From: Heliocidaris tuberculata
Lineage: Eukaryota > Echinodermata > Echinoidea > Camarodonta > Echinometridae
Length of the DNA stretch: 64,000 nt
Direction: 5' to 3'
NCBI GenBank assembly: GCA_025618425.1
Contig: CM046845.1
Coordinates: 35,948,961-36,012,960, forward strand
The translations under genes and the position numbers were made by a program. The notes beneath the pieces were generated by a model that did not search any database, had not been told where the DNA came from, and saw only the letters and a program-made list of their open reading frames with translations. How positions within the stretch are numbered: position 1 is the stretch's first letter; each line of letters opens with the position of its first letter. Positions 1-12,430 of the stretch are shown here, in pieces.

Positions 1-94
1 TATAAAACGGAGAGAATGCAGCCCGTTCATTTGTCAGTAGTCGGATATTAGAGTAAGGGCGGCGCACCCGGGGGCCAGGGGGCACAGTGCCCTC

Positions 95-540
95 CCACTT
101 TTTCAAGTACCCCAAAAGTGCCCTTTTTACATCTGAAAAAATGCCCCCCTTCCTCTCTGATAAGTGCCCTTTTTACTACTAAAAGTGCCCCTTTTCCTTT
201 CTAATAAGTGCCCCTTCCCCTTCTAATAAGTGTTTTTTCCCTCCTGATAAGTGCCCCTTTTCAAAATCTGATAATTGGCTCCTTATCTCTCTAATAAGTG
301 CCCTTTTCTTCTGATGATAAGTACATTTTTACTTCTGATAGGTGCCCCTTTTCCCTTCTAAATAGTGCCAACTTTCCCCTTCTGATAAATGCCATTTTTA
401 CATCTCATAAGCTCCCCTTTTCCTATCTAATATGTGCCATTTTCCTCTTCTCATGAGTGCCCCTTTTCACTTCTTATAAGTGCCCCATTCCATCTCTGAT
501 AAGCGCCCTTTCCTCTTCGGATAAATGCCCCCTTTTACGT
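95..540 (+). repeat. Minisatellite, ~22-bp unit, left arm
   Basis: Roughly twenty degenerate copies of a unit like AAGTGCCCCTTTTCCCTTCT followed by GAT. It is the outer domain of the left foldback arm; the reverse-complement version is at 3550-3870. Units differ by length of the T and C runs. Confidence 0.85.
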
Positions 541-2022
541 ATGTTTCCCGTTGTATCTTACAAAAAAAAGCCATATCTAACTTCAAAGTATCGATGCGGC
601 TTTATGTAGTAGCAGGTACACATACATGTATTGCTACAATGTAAAGCAGTGGAGCTGGAAGCAAGAGGGGCATAATGCCTACCCCCCCCCCCCAGTAAAG
701 GAATTCTTATTCCGCTCGCTCGAATATGCCCATAATTTACACCAATTAAGGGCAATATTTTCTGAAAATCTCCCCAAAACTCCCTCACTACACTCGCTAG
801 CTCTTATGAAAGCAAGCAGATCGCATAAAGTATGTTGATATAGATGTAATCCTAAAGAAAAGCGACAGGGATAATGTATGAATTAAAAGATAATTCGACA
901 TTCCCCCAATTAATTTGCTGTTGTCAATTTCATTATATCGCTATAAATGACTCTCAACCAAAGGAATTCAGCATTAGAAAAAAGTCTGAAAATGTTTGCT
1001 CGTTCGCTTCGCTCGCTCGCACATGAGTCCTTAGACCACCACACACAACTGCTAATTTATTGGGGAAGCTGAAGCAGTGTCCAGAACCACAATAAAAAGG
1101 AAGAAGATGATGCTTGATAATGTATTAATCATGTTAACAGGGCTGTAGGGTAATACCAATGTCACAAAAAATGGTCCCTTTTTTCGTTTTATGTTCACCC
1201 CTTGTAGGTGCCCCCTTTTCCCCAAAAGTGCCCTATTTGGCTGGTGCCCCCCCCCCCCCCCACTTTGAAAGACGCTCCGCTGCCCCTGACGTAGAGAAAT
1301 AGCCCAGGCCAAACCCGGTTCAAGCTGACAAGCTTTTTGTGAATAACATGGATAGTCTAAGTAACTGTAAGGGGGTAAAATCTCATAATTTATGTAAAAT
1401 GGGGTGACTATTTCGGGAAGGTTCCCAGACTATGTAAGTTCTATGTAAAACAAATTGCATGGGTTAATCAATGTGAACAAGAAAAGAGTAGGTCCTATTT
1501 AAGTTAATTATAGGCTAAATTGCAAGTTCAGTGTATGATAACAGAAGGACGATACAGGTAACAAACCAGTATTATGTAACAGGGAACAAAGAAAGACATC
1601 CCAACGGAGTGAATAGGCATTGTCTAGTGCAGGTGTCAGGCCACCGGCCGAGGTGCGCTTAATCTCTCCAGAATGGAGAGTGTTCTTAGAACACTCCGAG
1701 TCATGTGCATCATAACAACTTTCGAATGACTAAAGTTCACAATTTGAACTCTTGGTAATACAATGAATAACCTATGTTTAACACTCCTACAAAATATCAA
1801 CCCAATCCGACAATTCATTTCATGGCGGTTGCTATGGCCTTTTGATTCACTCTCTATTGATTTTCTTTCTTGTTTTCTTGCTCCTCACGCTTGAATGGTC
1901 CCTCTGTAGAACAGCTGAGCTGCAATGGCACGGCTGAGCAGGGCGATCCTTCCAATATTATTTTCTCATGTTATCATGTATGTTATTATATATATGTTTT
2001 TATAATTGGTAAATAAAATAAG

Positions 2023-2220
2023 AATAGTCTACCCTTAAACATTCGTTCCTGCCCTTCAGCTGAATCTTTCAAAAGAAATCTTAAGACTTATTTGTTTTCT
2101 CTATGATTGAATTTGGTTGTGTGCACTTGGAGAGCAAAATAATTACTTTGTTTCATTTTTTCTTATTGTAAAGCGCCTTGAGCATGTTTATATGGAAAGG
2201 CGCTGTATGTATGTATGTAA
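2023..2220 (+). pseudogene. Non-LTR retrotransposon 3' end (RT C-terminus plus 3' UTR)
   Basis: Codons at 2041-2106 read IRSCPSAESFKRNLKTYLFSL then TGA. The FKRxLKTYLF ending is typical of the C-terminus of L2/CR1-like reverse transcriptases. It is followed at 2170-2215 by a 3' UTR with the paired GCGCCTTGAGC...AAGGCGCT motif seen at the 3' ends of such elements, then a short TATG repeat. Everything upstream of the last ~27 codons is missing, as expected for a 5'-truncated insertion. It sits in the central part of the foldback element. Family assignment is from motif memory only. Confidence 0.6.
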
Positions 2221-2379
2221 ATCGATCAAATCAAATATAGGCCTCAACTTTAGAGCTCATTTCCTCCCTAACTGATACCAGCAAACCTTACAAGCTCTTT
2301 TCGTTCGCTAAATCAAAAGGGTTATAAAGTTTCAAGTTTAAAGCTGAGACTTTGTTCTATCCAAATAGAATAAAATTAG

Positions 2380-2475
2380 ATTTGTTTGTTTGTTTGTTTG
2401 TGTGTTTGTTTGTTTGTTGTTGTTTTTTTTTGTTGTTGTTGATGTTTTTTGTTTGTTTGTTTGTTTTTTGTTTTT
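2380..2475 (+). repeat. GTTT/GTT simple repeat
   Basis: Low-complexity run of TTTG and TTG units (2380-2475) followed by a G run. Short ORFs here on both strands are only low-complexity translations. Confidence 0.9.
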
Positions 2476-3549
2476 TCGGGGGGGGGGGTTGGGTGGTTTT
2501 TGTGGTGCCGGGTCACAAATGTTCAAGGACGTTTTTTGTTTAAAGGGCCCTGTCCAAGGGTCCCCGCCGCAATACTCGCAATACACGCGAATACACCCCT
2601 CCCCTTCCCTTTCAGTCACATAACAGAGAAAAAAGAGAAGGTGAAAGAGGGTGAAAAGAAAAGAAAAAAAATTATTACGAAAAATATGCGAATTCGCTGG
2701 CTCGCAATTTATTCATTTATTTTCATTTTTAGATTACATGCAAACATGATACTCGGTTGAAAGGCATCAGCCCCTCCCACGAGAAAATATGGCCATACGC
2801 CAGGATTTGATCATAAGTGAGCTGTTCTTTTATTTACGGGTGTGAAAAAATCGGGAGTGGGAAGGGGGTGGGTCTTGAAGTTCTTGACAAATTAAAGTCG
2901 GTTTATTTTTAAGCTTGTGCATGCAAGCCGGTGAATATAATTTAGTCAAAATTAGAAGTGAAAATTCTAAATAGAAGTCCTGCCCCCTCCCCGAACATGA
3001 TTAATACATATCAAGCATCATCTTCTTCCTTTTTATTGTGGTTCTGGACATGTTTCAGCTTCCCTAACTGGCAGTAATGTGTGATAGTCCAGTGATCCAT
3101 GTGCGAGCGAAGCGAGGAGCAAAAGTTTTCAGACTTTTTTCTAACGTTGAAGTCCTATGTTTGTGCATTTTTTTTACGGCGATATAATGAAAATGACAAG
3201 AGAAACTTAATTTGGGGAATGTCGAAAGATATTTTAATTCGTGCTTTAACCCTGTCGTTTTTCTTTAGGATTTCATCGATATCAACATAATTTAGTATGA
3301 TAAATGCTTGATTTCATTATGTATTATAAGAGTTTCGGGGAAATTTTCGGAAAATATTATCCTTACTTGGTAGTATTATGGCATATTCGAGAGAGCGGAA
3401 TGACAAATACTTTGCTGGGGGGGGGGGGGGCATGGCATGCCCCTCTTGCCTCCAGCCCCACTGCTTTACATTGTAGTTTAGTAATGGGTACCTGTTAAGC
3501 CGCACCGATTATTTGAAGCTATATAAATATGGCTCTTTTTGTAAGAAAC

Positions 3550-3870
3550 AATGGGAAATATTGGTAAAAGGGGCATTTATCAGAAGAGGAAAGGGTGCTT
3601 ATCAGAGGTGGGAAGGGGCAATTAAAAGAGGTGAAAAGAGGCACTTATGAGGAAGAGGGCACATATTACGTAGGGAAAGGGGTAATTATCAGAAGGGGGA
3701 AAAGGGCACTTATTAGAAGGGAAAATGGGCACCTACCAGAAGCATAAATGCTCTTATGAAATGAGAAAAGGGCACAAATTAGACAGAATTAGGGGCATTT
3801 ATCAAAAGGAGAAAAGGGCACCTATAAGAGAGAAAGGGAACAGTTTTCAGAAAAAAGGGACACGTTTTGG
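3550..3870 (-). repeat. Minisatellite, ~22-bp unit, right arm
   Basis: Degenerate copies of a unit like GGGGCACTTATCAGAAGGGG, the reverse complement of the 95-540 minisatellite. It forms the outer domain of the right foldback arm. Confidence 0.85.
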
Positions 3871-4009
3871 GTACTTCAAAAGTGGTCCCCCCCCCTGCTC
3901 CCACGAGAGCGCCGCCTCTGCCTACCCTCCAAGGGCGCTAAACCCGAGGGGCATTTGGTGTCTGTGTGTGTTGGGGGGGGGGGTCTAGGAGCAACAAAAT
4001 TCCCCAGAT

Positions 4010-5625
4010 CGTATTTGTGGCGGGTGTCACACGCGCGCTAACACACACACACACACACACACACACAGAGGGAAGGGGGAAATAATATCCAACTTATATT
4101 TTTAACTAGGTACATATGACATTGGGAATGCACCACATGACTTCCCAAGGTTTTCGAGGGGAAAGGGGAGGGAGTTAGGAAAACAATGTTGTGATGGCAG
4201 ATGCAAATTATCTCGAATTGTCAGGGAAATGAAAAGGAATTATATTTTCGCCCACATTGATTTTAACTTGAAGAAAATTATGAGCCGAAGATTTAGAACT
4301 CCAGTAAGAAATTGACAAAACGGTCCAAGTCAAAATAGAGTTTGTGTCGCAGACTTTAATAGGGGAAGTATGGGGAAGGGAGTTAGGGGCAGGATTAAGA
4401 TTAACAATTTTTGTCTACCTGGAAATAGTTTTTCAGAATACTGCTGACTGGCCGTATTCTGAAATACTATGGGGTGGCGAAGGAATTAAGCTACAGGGCC
4501 AAGAAAGTTTTTCCTGATGTGTTTTCCTCCCCGGAATATGAAAAAAATTCGTGAATTTTATCTGATTTTCAGAATAAAGATGACTTAAAAACATTGCAAT
4601 GTAATTGATCGACGTCAATGTTTATTAACATAAAACAGAGTCGTAATCACGATAGCCACAAATGTATTGTTTTAGTTTGTATGATCCTTCCATTGTCATG
4701 GAAATTAAGTTAAAAATAACCATATACATCAGTCTGGGATTATTTAATCCCCTTATTCGAGGAAATTATAAATGATATGGAGAGACGAAGAACGAAAGAG
4801 AAGAAATGGAAAAAGTATTGAAAACATGGAGAAGTCAAGAAAATAAGAAAAAGAAGACTATAGAAAAACAGAGGGGGAATCACATCAACTGCACGTGGCC
4901 TTTAGTTAAGCACTTTTTTATAGGGTGCTGCCATCAGTTAGGGTTTGATATATTTCAAGATATGTATCATACACTGAAGCCCCTACTCTGTGCAATGAAA
5001 AGCTACTTCAGTGAAAGGCTTGTCTCAAATTTTGCATAGAGCTATATAGTTCGAAGAAGAAATAATAATGGGGGATCGGACCTATTGTGTTGAGTTGAAT
5101 GCATGCATGTAGGACGGAGGAATAATGGGGAGGCGGCTTTGGTTATACGTGCGTTCGAGCAGCGTCAGCGTTTGTTCTTATGATGAAAAGACAGGAAGTC
5201 TATTGACTACTTATATAAAGAAGTAATAGGAGAGAGAGAGCCCTACTGGTAATCCCTGTTAAACTGAACTTCCCTCAGTGACATAACAACATGTTATGCA
5301 TAGGCGGCTATTACAGGACTCAGGCCGACAGCATGGACTGATGATAGTATTGATTTGATTTGGTTTGATGGATTCATGATATATTCTAGAGTAAAAATCC
5401 CCTCATTATACCATACTTGCCTCTTCGCTACTTTTTTGCTGCATATCTAGATTAGATCAAGCTAGAACGACACGCACTCTAAAAAGAAAATGCTCATGCG
5501 GACAAATATTATTGCATGCAAAGGGCTCTTTTGGTATTTAGTTTTAAATGTAATTTTCAATTCGATAATTTAAAAAGACATAAAAAACTGTATTTCTCAT
5601 TATCTTATACTAGTTCACTTTCTGC
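4010..5625 (+). repeat. Diverged segmental duplication, copy 1
   Basis: The blocks 4070-4290 and 4908-5622 recur in the same order and orientation at 6118-6340 and 7748-8435. The match is roughly 80-85 percent by eye with many indels. The start near 4010 is set by a shared TTGTGGCG...TGT stretch. A CA microsatellite lies at 4040-4068. No coding capacity is evident. Confidence 0.75.
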
Positions 5626-5759
5626 AGAGACGTCGCTAGAAAATTTTGAATGGGGAGGGGATGACGCCAAAATTTTTCCGACAAATCTTTAAGGTCTGAC
5701 ACTCGAATTTGCCTACAAAAATGCCGCACCCTAAGCTGTACCCACAGAGTTCAGTGGCT

Positions 5760-6080
5760 ATACCCTAATTCCCCCACCCCCCCCCACACACACACACACA
5801 CATAGAGAGAGCTTGATCATACCGGCCAGGCGGCCACTATTCTAATCTAAATACAGAAGTTACATAATTATCCTGGCTGCCCAAATATTTGAATATTCTG
5901 GCACCTCGCTACCTGAATATGAAGTGTTGCATTGTTGCCCGAATATCGGAACTTGAAAAAATCATCAGGGGGGGGGGGGGGGGGGGGGGGGGGGTTGGGG
6001 CGCAGTCCATTATCGAAGGGGTGCCTTTTGTCCGAATATTAACTTTCCACTATTTTTTTTTTTTGGGGGGGGTAGCAGAA
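5760..6080. repeat. CA repeat and long poly-G tracts
   Basis: A C run and CA repeat at 5767-5801, a G run of more than 25 bases at 5967-5995, and a T-then-G run at 6052-6071. The stretch 5880-5960 shares phrases (GAATATTC, GCACCTCGCTACC, GCCCGAATATCGG) with the reverse complement of 45935-46020, so it is part of an interspersed repeat. Confidence 0.7.
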
Positions 6081-6589
6081 ACAAATTGTGGCGAGTGTGG
6101 AACCGAAAATTTAAGCAGTGGAAAGGAGAAATAATGGCCAACTTTAAATTCTAACTAGGCATATGATATTGGGAATACACCAAAGGCCTTCCCAAGGTTC
6201 TCGAGGGAAGAGGGGAGAGGGGGTTAGGACCAACAACAACCAAAATGATAGCAGATGCAAATCATCTATAATTGTCAGGAAAAAGAAAACGGTTTATATT
6301 TTCGCCGACAGCGCTTTGAACTGGAAGTAAGTTTATGGGGAACCGCTGGCCCTCTAGATCTGTAGGGTCCATCGAGGGATGGGAAGGGGGGGGGGGGCAG
6401 TAAAACGGACCCCCGCAAAAAGTAATAATATGTATATGAAAATTGTATCTAGGTATAAGATTCATAATGTATTTTTTCTCAGTCACACGAGAAAACATTC
6501 CATTTCGCGCCCAAAATGAATGGTAAATGAATCGTAAGCTAATTTCAAAATAATGCCGACTTTAAAAATATGACGATAAGAGTTATCGG

Positions 6590-7142
6590 CAGCGGCGTCG
6601 ATGGGGGGGGGGGGGGGGCTTGAGGGATCACACTCCCACTCAAAATTGCTGTCGGCAAATGCGCCACCTCTGTCGGCAAAAAAAGGAGGGAGAAAATGGG
6701 GAGAGGGAAGAGGAAAGAGAAAAGAAAAAGGAGAAAAGAGAAAGGAAAAGGGAAAGGGGGAGAAAAGGAAAAGGAAAGGAATTCAAAACTAAAACAGAAA
6801 GAAAAGAGGGAAAGGAAAAGGGAAGCAAAGAAAAAGAAGGAAAAACTTTTTTTTTTTTTTTTTTTCCTCGCTCTCAAAAAAGTGAATAGATAATATTCGG
6901 GCAAAAGGCGTCAGCCTATCCCCTTGCGAAAATGGGCCCGTATGATCATGACTTCTACATCTGCGATTTTCTTGTATCATTATGTGAGGGGAGATTAGGG
7001 TGTACCGTGTAGCATTTTTTGGCAAATTTAGGTGTCACACCCTAAAAATCTGTTGGCAAATTTGGGTGTCACACCCAAAATTTTGATGGCAAATTTGGGT
7101 GTCCCACCCCATCCCCATTCAAATGTTCTAGCGATGCCCCTG
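6590..7142. mobile_element. hAT-like MITE with near-perfect 8-bp TSD
   Basis: The left end begins CAGCGGCGTCGATGGGG; the right end, reverse complemented, begins CAGGGGCATCGCTAG. The flanks are GTTATCGG (6582-6589) and GATATCGG (7143-7150), a 7 of 8 match. An 8-bp target duplication and CAG-starting termini point to the hAT superfamily. The interior has a purine-rich GGAAAAGG tract (6680-6840) and a T run; no transposase is seen. Confidence 0.7.
7018..7110 (+). repeat. Three tandem copies of a ~38-bp unit
   Basis: The phrase TGGCAAATTTGGGTGTC occurs three times at about 38-base spacing, with ACACCC after each copy. It lies at the right end of the MITE at 6590-7142. Confidence 0.8.
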
Positions 7143-7318
7143 GATATCGGCGTTGATTCAATCTTCATTCCTCTTTTTGTCTGGACTACAAGATTCCTTA
7201 TCTTTCATAAGCTTTTGTTTTGCCACTTTAATCCCATTTGAAGGGGAAATCTAGGAAAATCTGTACTGTCCCTTTCCTATTTAATGGTTTTTAATCTCCG
7301 ATTTGTATACTTGAAATA

Positions 7319-7392
7319 CATAGGCATAGCCAGGGGGCCCATGGGGGCACTGGCACCCCCCCCCCCATTGAAAAATCCTGGCTACGCCAATG
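7319..7392. mobile_element. Tiny 74-bp MITE or solo terminal hairpin
   Basis: The left end CATAGGCATAGCCAGG and the right end, reverse complemented, CATTGGCGTAGCCAGG form terminal inverted repeats around a G run and a C run. A related end (GCGTAGCCAGGATTT) occurs at 60949-60963. Confidence 0.55.
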
Positions 7393-7504
7393 TTGAAATA
7401 CCACGCCATGCTCTACTCATATGGCTCAATAAGTTTCACTTCTTTAATACACTACCCCCGAAAATCAACACATGTGATGTAAAAAATAGCTCCAATACCA
7501 TTAT

Positions 7505-7640
7505 GACTATGATGATGATGATGATGATAATAATAATAAATAATAATAACAACAACATAAAAACCCATAATGCTAATGCTAATCATAATCTTAATCATAA
7601 TAATCACCATAACAACAATGACAATACTGATAAATAAAAA
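7505..7640 (+). repeat. GAT/AAT/AAC microsatellite
   Basis: GAT repeats grade into AAT, AAC and CATAAT repeats. Low complexity; no gene. Confidence 0.9.
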
Positions 7641-8063
7641 TCATGTCTATATTGACATTTGATGGGTAGCCTCATCAGTATTTATACTGATGAGGCTTGG
7701 GGGCAAATCAATTACTAACCCAGCATTGAAAGCTACATGATTAATACTTTTTTTGATAGGGTCCTGCCATTACATCAGTTAGGGTTTGATATATTTCAAG
7801 ATAATGTATCATACACTGAAGCCCGTAGTCTGTTCATTGAAAGGCTACTTTGAACAGTGAATGGCTTGTCTCAAATTTTGCACAGAGCTATAGTTCTTCA
7901 GAGAAATAACAATGGGGATCGGACCTATTGTGTTGAGTTGAATGCGTGGGACGGAGGAATAATGGGAGGGGCGGCTTTATACGTGCGTTCGATCCGCGCC
8001 AGCGTTTGTTGTTATGTTGAAAAGACAGGAAGTCTATTGACTATTGATATAAAAAAGAATTAG

Positions 8064-8090
8064 GAGAGAGAGAGAGAGAGAGAGAGAGCC
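8064..8090 (+). repeat. GA microsatellite
   Basis: A run of AG dinucleotides. It is expanded relative to the equivalent GA run in duplication copy 1 (5230-5242). Another GA-rich run lies at 8622-8660. Confidence 0.9.
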
Positions 8091-8439
8091 CAACTGCAAA
8101 TCCCCTGTAAAGTGTTATTATGCATAGGCGGCTATTACAGGTCTCAGGCCGACAGCAAGGACAAATGTTAGTATTGATTTGATTTGGGTTGATGAGTTAA
8201 TGATATCATAATAAGATATTCTAAAAGTAAAAATCCCCTCATTGTACTATATACTTGTCTCTTCGCTACAATAGTTATTTGCCGCACATCTAGAAAATGA
8301 TCATGGGGAAAAATTTAATATCATTACAAATAAAGGAGTCTTTTTGTCTTTAGTTCTAAATGTAGTTTTCAATTCGAAAATTCAAAAGACATACAAAACT
8401 GCATTTCTCACTATCCTATAAAAGTTCATTTCTCTCGTT

Positions 8440-8631
8440 TTCCTTGCCCTTAAATTATAAGTAGATTTTTCCATCATCATTCACGTCTTTAATTTCTGAT
8501 ATTGATTTCCACGTCTTATCCACATGCTATCATTTTAGAACATAACATATTTTTTTAAAGATAAACATGCGAACTGAGAAAATAGAACAAGAATCAGAAT
8601 ATTTGGAGAAAACTGAGAAAAGAGTGTGTGT

Positions 8632-8662
<31 letters not shown>

Positions 8663-11318
8663 AGATTGAGAGAAGACGAAGGCAATCATTATATTGGGTT
8701 TAATAGCTGCCATTTCCATTAATTATGTGGTGTTGTGTTGTTTTTTTGTTTCCACCAGCGCCGTTCTAGTTCTTTTTTTTTTTTTGGGGGGGGGGGGGAG
8801 CACACAATGATCGTTGAAATGCAATAGACATATTCTAGTCATACAAGATAAGAAGAATTGGAGAAGGGGAGAGAAAGGAATAAGAGGAGCAATAAAACTT
8901 AAAGAACAATAAACTGTTAGGCAAGCCAATGCCATCGGAAACTCACTCTATTTTAAAAATATTTATATATTCTATTTATTTTGTTGTTATTGTTCCACTA
9001 CTACACACTAGCCTTTCATACACATATACTGACAGAAGAGGGCGTACTTCCGGAATCAGTGAATGGTACCAAGAGCTTCTTTCTTTGAATTTATCAAGAA
9101 CACTGGCTCGGATCCGGGAAGACTGCATTATAGGCTCCATGCGATCGTTATGTAGAAGGCTCGGAGCTCATTGCAGTGTTCACGCACAGTAAGAACGCAT
9201 CAGTTCCGGATGCGTTCTTATGCACCACGACATTTCGCTAAACTACCTTAAAAACACAATTTCGAGGGAATTCGGAGCCAAATTAAAATGAGATTCCTGC
9301 ACAGCTCAACAAACAATTTCGGACCCTATCACATGGGAGTCTGTACCACGGCCCCATTCCATTCATTGAGAAATTCCGTTCTACTACTACCAGTTACATG
9401 GCGCTATCAGACAAATATTAAAGAGGAAGTCCAACCATTAAATAACTTGCTTTCAACAGAAGCAGAAAAATCAGACAAACATAGAAAACAACATTAGGGG
9501 AATCTACTTCTCAAACGGCAAGCCCACTCTTGGCTACGGCAATCCATTTGTATATTTCATATCTGGCTAGAAAAAGTCAAATCGTGTGGTATTGTTTTAT
9601 CAGATTCTTTACAAAAGCACATGGATGGTTGAGGGAAGATGACTCATTTTTATAAACTCATTATGAAACGAAAAAGGCCATTCTCAATAGCCTATGCACA
9701 ACATACATGACATAGGGCTTATTAAATCCAAAGTACCCTCTATACCGCCCCCCCCCCGGATAAAGGCCTAGCCTAAAAACAAAGTCAAGTCTGCAAAACA
9801 TGGGTCTGCACAGATACAAAGTCATTACGCCCCCACCCTGTCAGGGTAGATTCCGCCACCCCCCCCCCCTCCCGTCCATCGATCTATTCTTATACGCCAC
9901 TTGATCTACATTGCATCCGTTATTGAGACATTGTTGAAGAGACTATAGTTTCAAGACCCTTATGGCGGTAAGGAGATAATATTTGCACGACGAATTCTTT
10001 TAGGACGATAAGTTTTTTAGATCCTTATATTGGAGATATAGACATGATAGATGAAGTACGCTGCTTGGCCTTCTACAACTTGGCAGTTACTTCTAAAATG
10101 TGATTTTGACGTTTGACCTTGGAATTTGGGTTGAAAATGTCTTAAAACCAGTATTACAAAGAACAAAATAGAATATGGTGCTTACTAAACAGTTTTGTGA
10201 AAATTTGAGTCATGTTTCCTATACGGCGAGTACTAAATCATGAACATTATATTATTTAACTTGACTGCACAATTTTCTTATCGGAGGGAAACTTTCCACC
10301 TTTGCCCAAACCAGACCCCTTCACAATAATTTATTATGGTCAAATAGTCTCAAACATTATCATGAAATTTGTTTTGAACCTGAGTAAAGACATGTGAAAT
10401 AATTATGTGAAATATTACTTCAGACAGGAGCGCAATTCGGGGATGGACTTGCATGGTGACTTATCCCTGGGAAAATTTTGTGGAAAATGTGAAAACTACG
10501 TATAAATAACTTAAGGTTAGAGCACATTATTAGGCTCTGAATTGCTTAATACAAAATGCAAAGTTTTACAATTCAAAATGGAAAATCAACTCCCTGTTGT
10601 TCGAAGAAATTGAAAGTAGCAATAATGACGATTTTAGCTGCCTGTTCTAATAATAGAAGAGAGAAATGGGTGCATGGCAATTACCATCAAGCTCAGATTT
10701 TGAATTACGCATGTGAATAAAGGAGGTCGTAAGTGCATTAGAAAACTAGAAACACAAAATATCCTAACGACCACGGAAAATGAAATATATAATTTACAAA
10801 GAGTTATCGAGAAGAGCGAAGTTGTCATGTTAAAATGACTGGGGAGTGAGCCTTCGGAGATAGCGATGCGTATGTCCCCTTCTGACTATCCTCCCCCTCC
10901 CGTCCAGATTTCCCCCTTATTATATGGAGGTGTGTTTATACGCTTAAGAATTTAACACTATTGTTGGTATAATGATGATTTTTCAGTAATGATTGAAAGG
11001 GATACCGTTTAATTTTTTATCGCCGCCAATGTTGGTGGTTTTTAGTAACCCACAATGCAAGACAAACCGTTAGAGCTGCTTAGGAAGACAGGTTGGAAGA
11101 TCTAATAAATGTGATGTGTTATACATATATATACCAAATTGTAAGGAATTAAGGAAATACCATATACAACAGCTTTGAGCAACTCTCGTGGAAATAAACA
11201 CCATACGAAAAGAAATGAGAGAATAATGGTAGAGAATAATGGAGGACAGCACTGGGGAACTTTGATTTAAGCCACGCTTCCATTATCTCCGATGCATGAA
11301 ATATACATCAATACATCT
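8440..11318. other. Intergenic DNA with no recognisable gene
   Basis: AT-rich DNA with GA, poly-T/poly-G (8773-8802) and poly-C (9749-9757, 9858-9870) runs. A perfect 12-bp hairpin lies at 9190-9220. ORFs here are under 90 codons and resemble nothing I know. Confidence 0.6.
9190..9220. repeat. Perfect 12-bp stem hairpin
   Basis: TAAGAACGCATC at 9190-9201 pairs perfectly with GATGCGTTCTTA at 9209-9220 around a 7-base loop. Isolated from other repeats I can see; function unknown. Confidence 0.6.
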
Positions 11319-11475
11319 GGGTGCCGTTGCATAAAACTTGCTATTATAGTAACTTTACTATTATAGTAACTTTTCATTGAATACTGGACTTTGATTGGCT
11401 CTTGAGCAACGTTACCATGGTAGTTACCATTGATGGCAAAGTTACTATAATAGTAAGTCTTTATGCAATGGCACC
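11319..11475. mobile_element. Short MITE with ~38-bp terminal inverted repeats
   Basis: The left end GGTGCCGTTGCATAAA continues with ACTTGCTATTATAGTAACTTT. The right end, reverse complemented, is GGTGCCATTGCATAAA followed by GACTTACTATTATAGTAACTTT. The inner TTACTATAATAGTAA motif is itself palindromic. About 157 bp in all, with no coding capacity. Superfamily is uncertain because I see no convincing target duplication. Confidence 0.75.
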
Positions 11476-12422
11476 TAGATCTTCTTTTAGAATAAGTTTT
11501 CTTAACCTTCTATTTTTTATCGTCAACTTTTGTCATTTATTTAGCTTTGTGTCTAATCTTACTGTTTCTTATTCAGATTACCCTTTTTCTCATTCTCGTA
11601 CTCATTTTTCCAATATTATCTTTCTCGAAGTATGGCTCTTCTTTGAATTTCCCTTTCTGTAAAAAATAATATATTTTTCGTTCTTTTTTCCTTTCTTCTC
11701 CTTGCCTCGTTAATAGCCCCTATTCCATTTCAGGAACCACGCACAATTACCTGTCAATACAATGTGAAGGGTGTGGAATAGAATACCACGCACAGTCCTG
11801 AAACAAACCTCTTCACGTCTGAAAATGACTTGCTTTTATTAACATCAAATATTTATTATTACCTTTAAAAACTGTATGTAATATATTTAAACATAGAAAT
11901 GGGGTATTGTATTGTCCCTCGCATGAATTTTTGTTTCATTATCTCATAATTTTGCATCCCAGCAGGATAAAGTTTACAAATTCCGTTTTTAAAGAGATCA
12001 GAATTTGAAAGAAAAATGTTAAGATCTCACAATTATATTAATTGGCTTTCTATTGTGTAACCTGCCTTATTATAAAAAAGGCATGGCGCCCCTCCCCCCC
12101 CCCATCATATTACCCTGTGTATAAGTTTTTCCAAAATATAGGAGTCAGTTTCAACACAAAATCTTTGAAATTACATGCACTGCAACCTTCACTCAGCAAC
12201 AGTTCAAAGCAAGTTTATACCACTAAAGGCTATTTAAATGTTTTTTGCCTTTCTTATTCTCTCATCAGAGTCTCCTTTAGCAATGTCACATAATAATAGT
12301 CTACAAATATACCATAATAAGACTTACAATACTGTGACTATATATATGCTAACAAAAGGAATCGATGCGAGCTGAAAGAATGGAAGAAGAGCTGGAGGGG
12401 ACGCTCGAACTAGGAAGTAGGC
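11476..12422. other. Intergenic DNA, nothing recognised
   Basis: AT-rich sequence without long ORFs, clear repeats or RNA genes; a C run lies at 12091-12102. Confidence 0.5.
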
Positions 12423-12430
12423 GGTATAGG

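Larger units (their letters stand above)
61..3917. mobile_element. Large foldback (TU-like) transposon
   Basis: Two long arms are inverted copies of each other: about 61-1133 and about 2993-3917. Matched landmarks include the segment around 640-700 (rc of 3425-3485), the AAGCAGTGG/CCACTGCTT region, and 1050-1130 (rc of 2995-3085, around GTTCTGGACA). Each arm has an outer part made of a ~22-bp minisatellite and an inner non-repetitive part. Both tips carry GGCGGCGC / GCGCCGCC. This layout (long inverted repeats with a repetitive outer domain and a unique inner domain) is that of the sea-urchin TU foldback family; the assignment is by architecture only. The arms differ by many substitutions and indels, so the copy is old. 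No transposase is visible, and I could not identify a clear target-site duplication. Confidence 0.7.
6080..8440 (+). repeat. Diverged segmental duplication, copy 2
   Basis: Second copy of the unit at 4010-5625. It is about 0.75 kb longer, and 553 bp of that is the MITE at 6590-7142, which has no counterpart in copy 1. Copy 2 lacks two short stretches present in copy 1 (around 5270-5295 and 5460-5485). Confidence 0.75.

Noticed and set aside
6545..6904. ORFs rich in Phe/Ser or Lys/Glu
   Set aside because: Translations of the GGAAAAGG purine tract inside a MITE.
8929..9192. 87-codon ORF before the 9190 hairpin
   Set aside because: Not recognised and no supporting context; reported only as intergenic.
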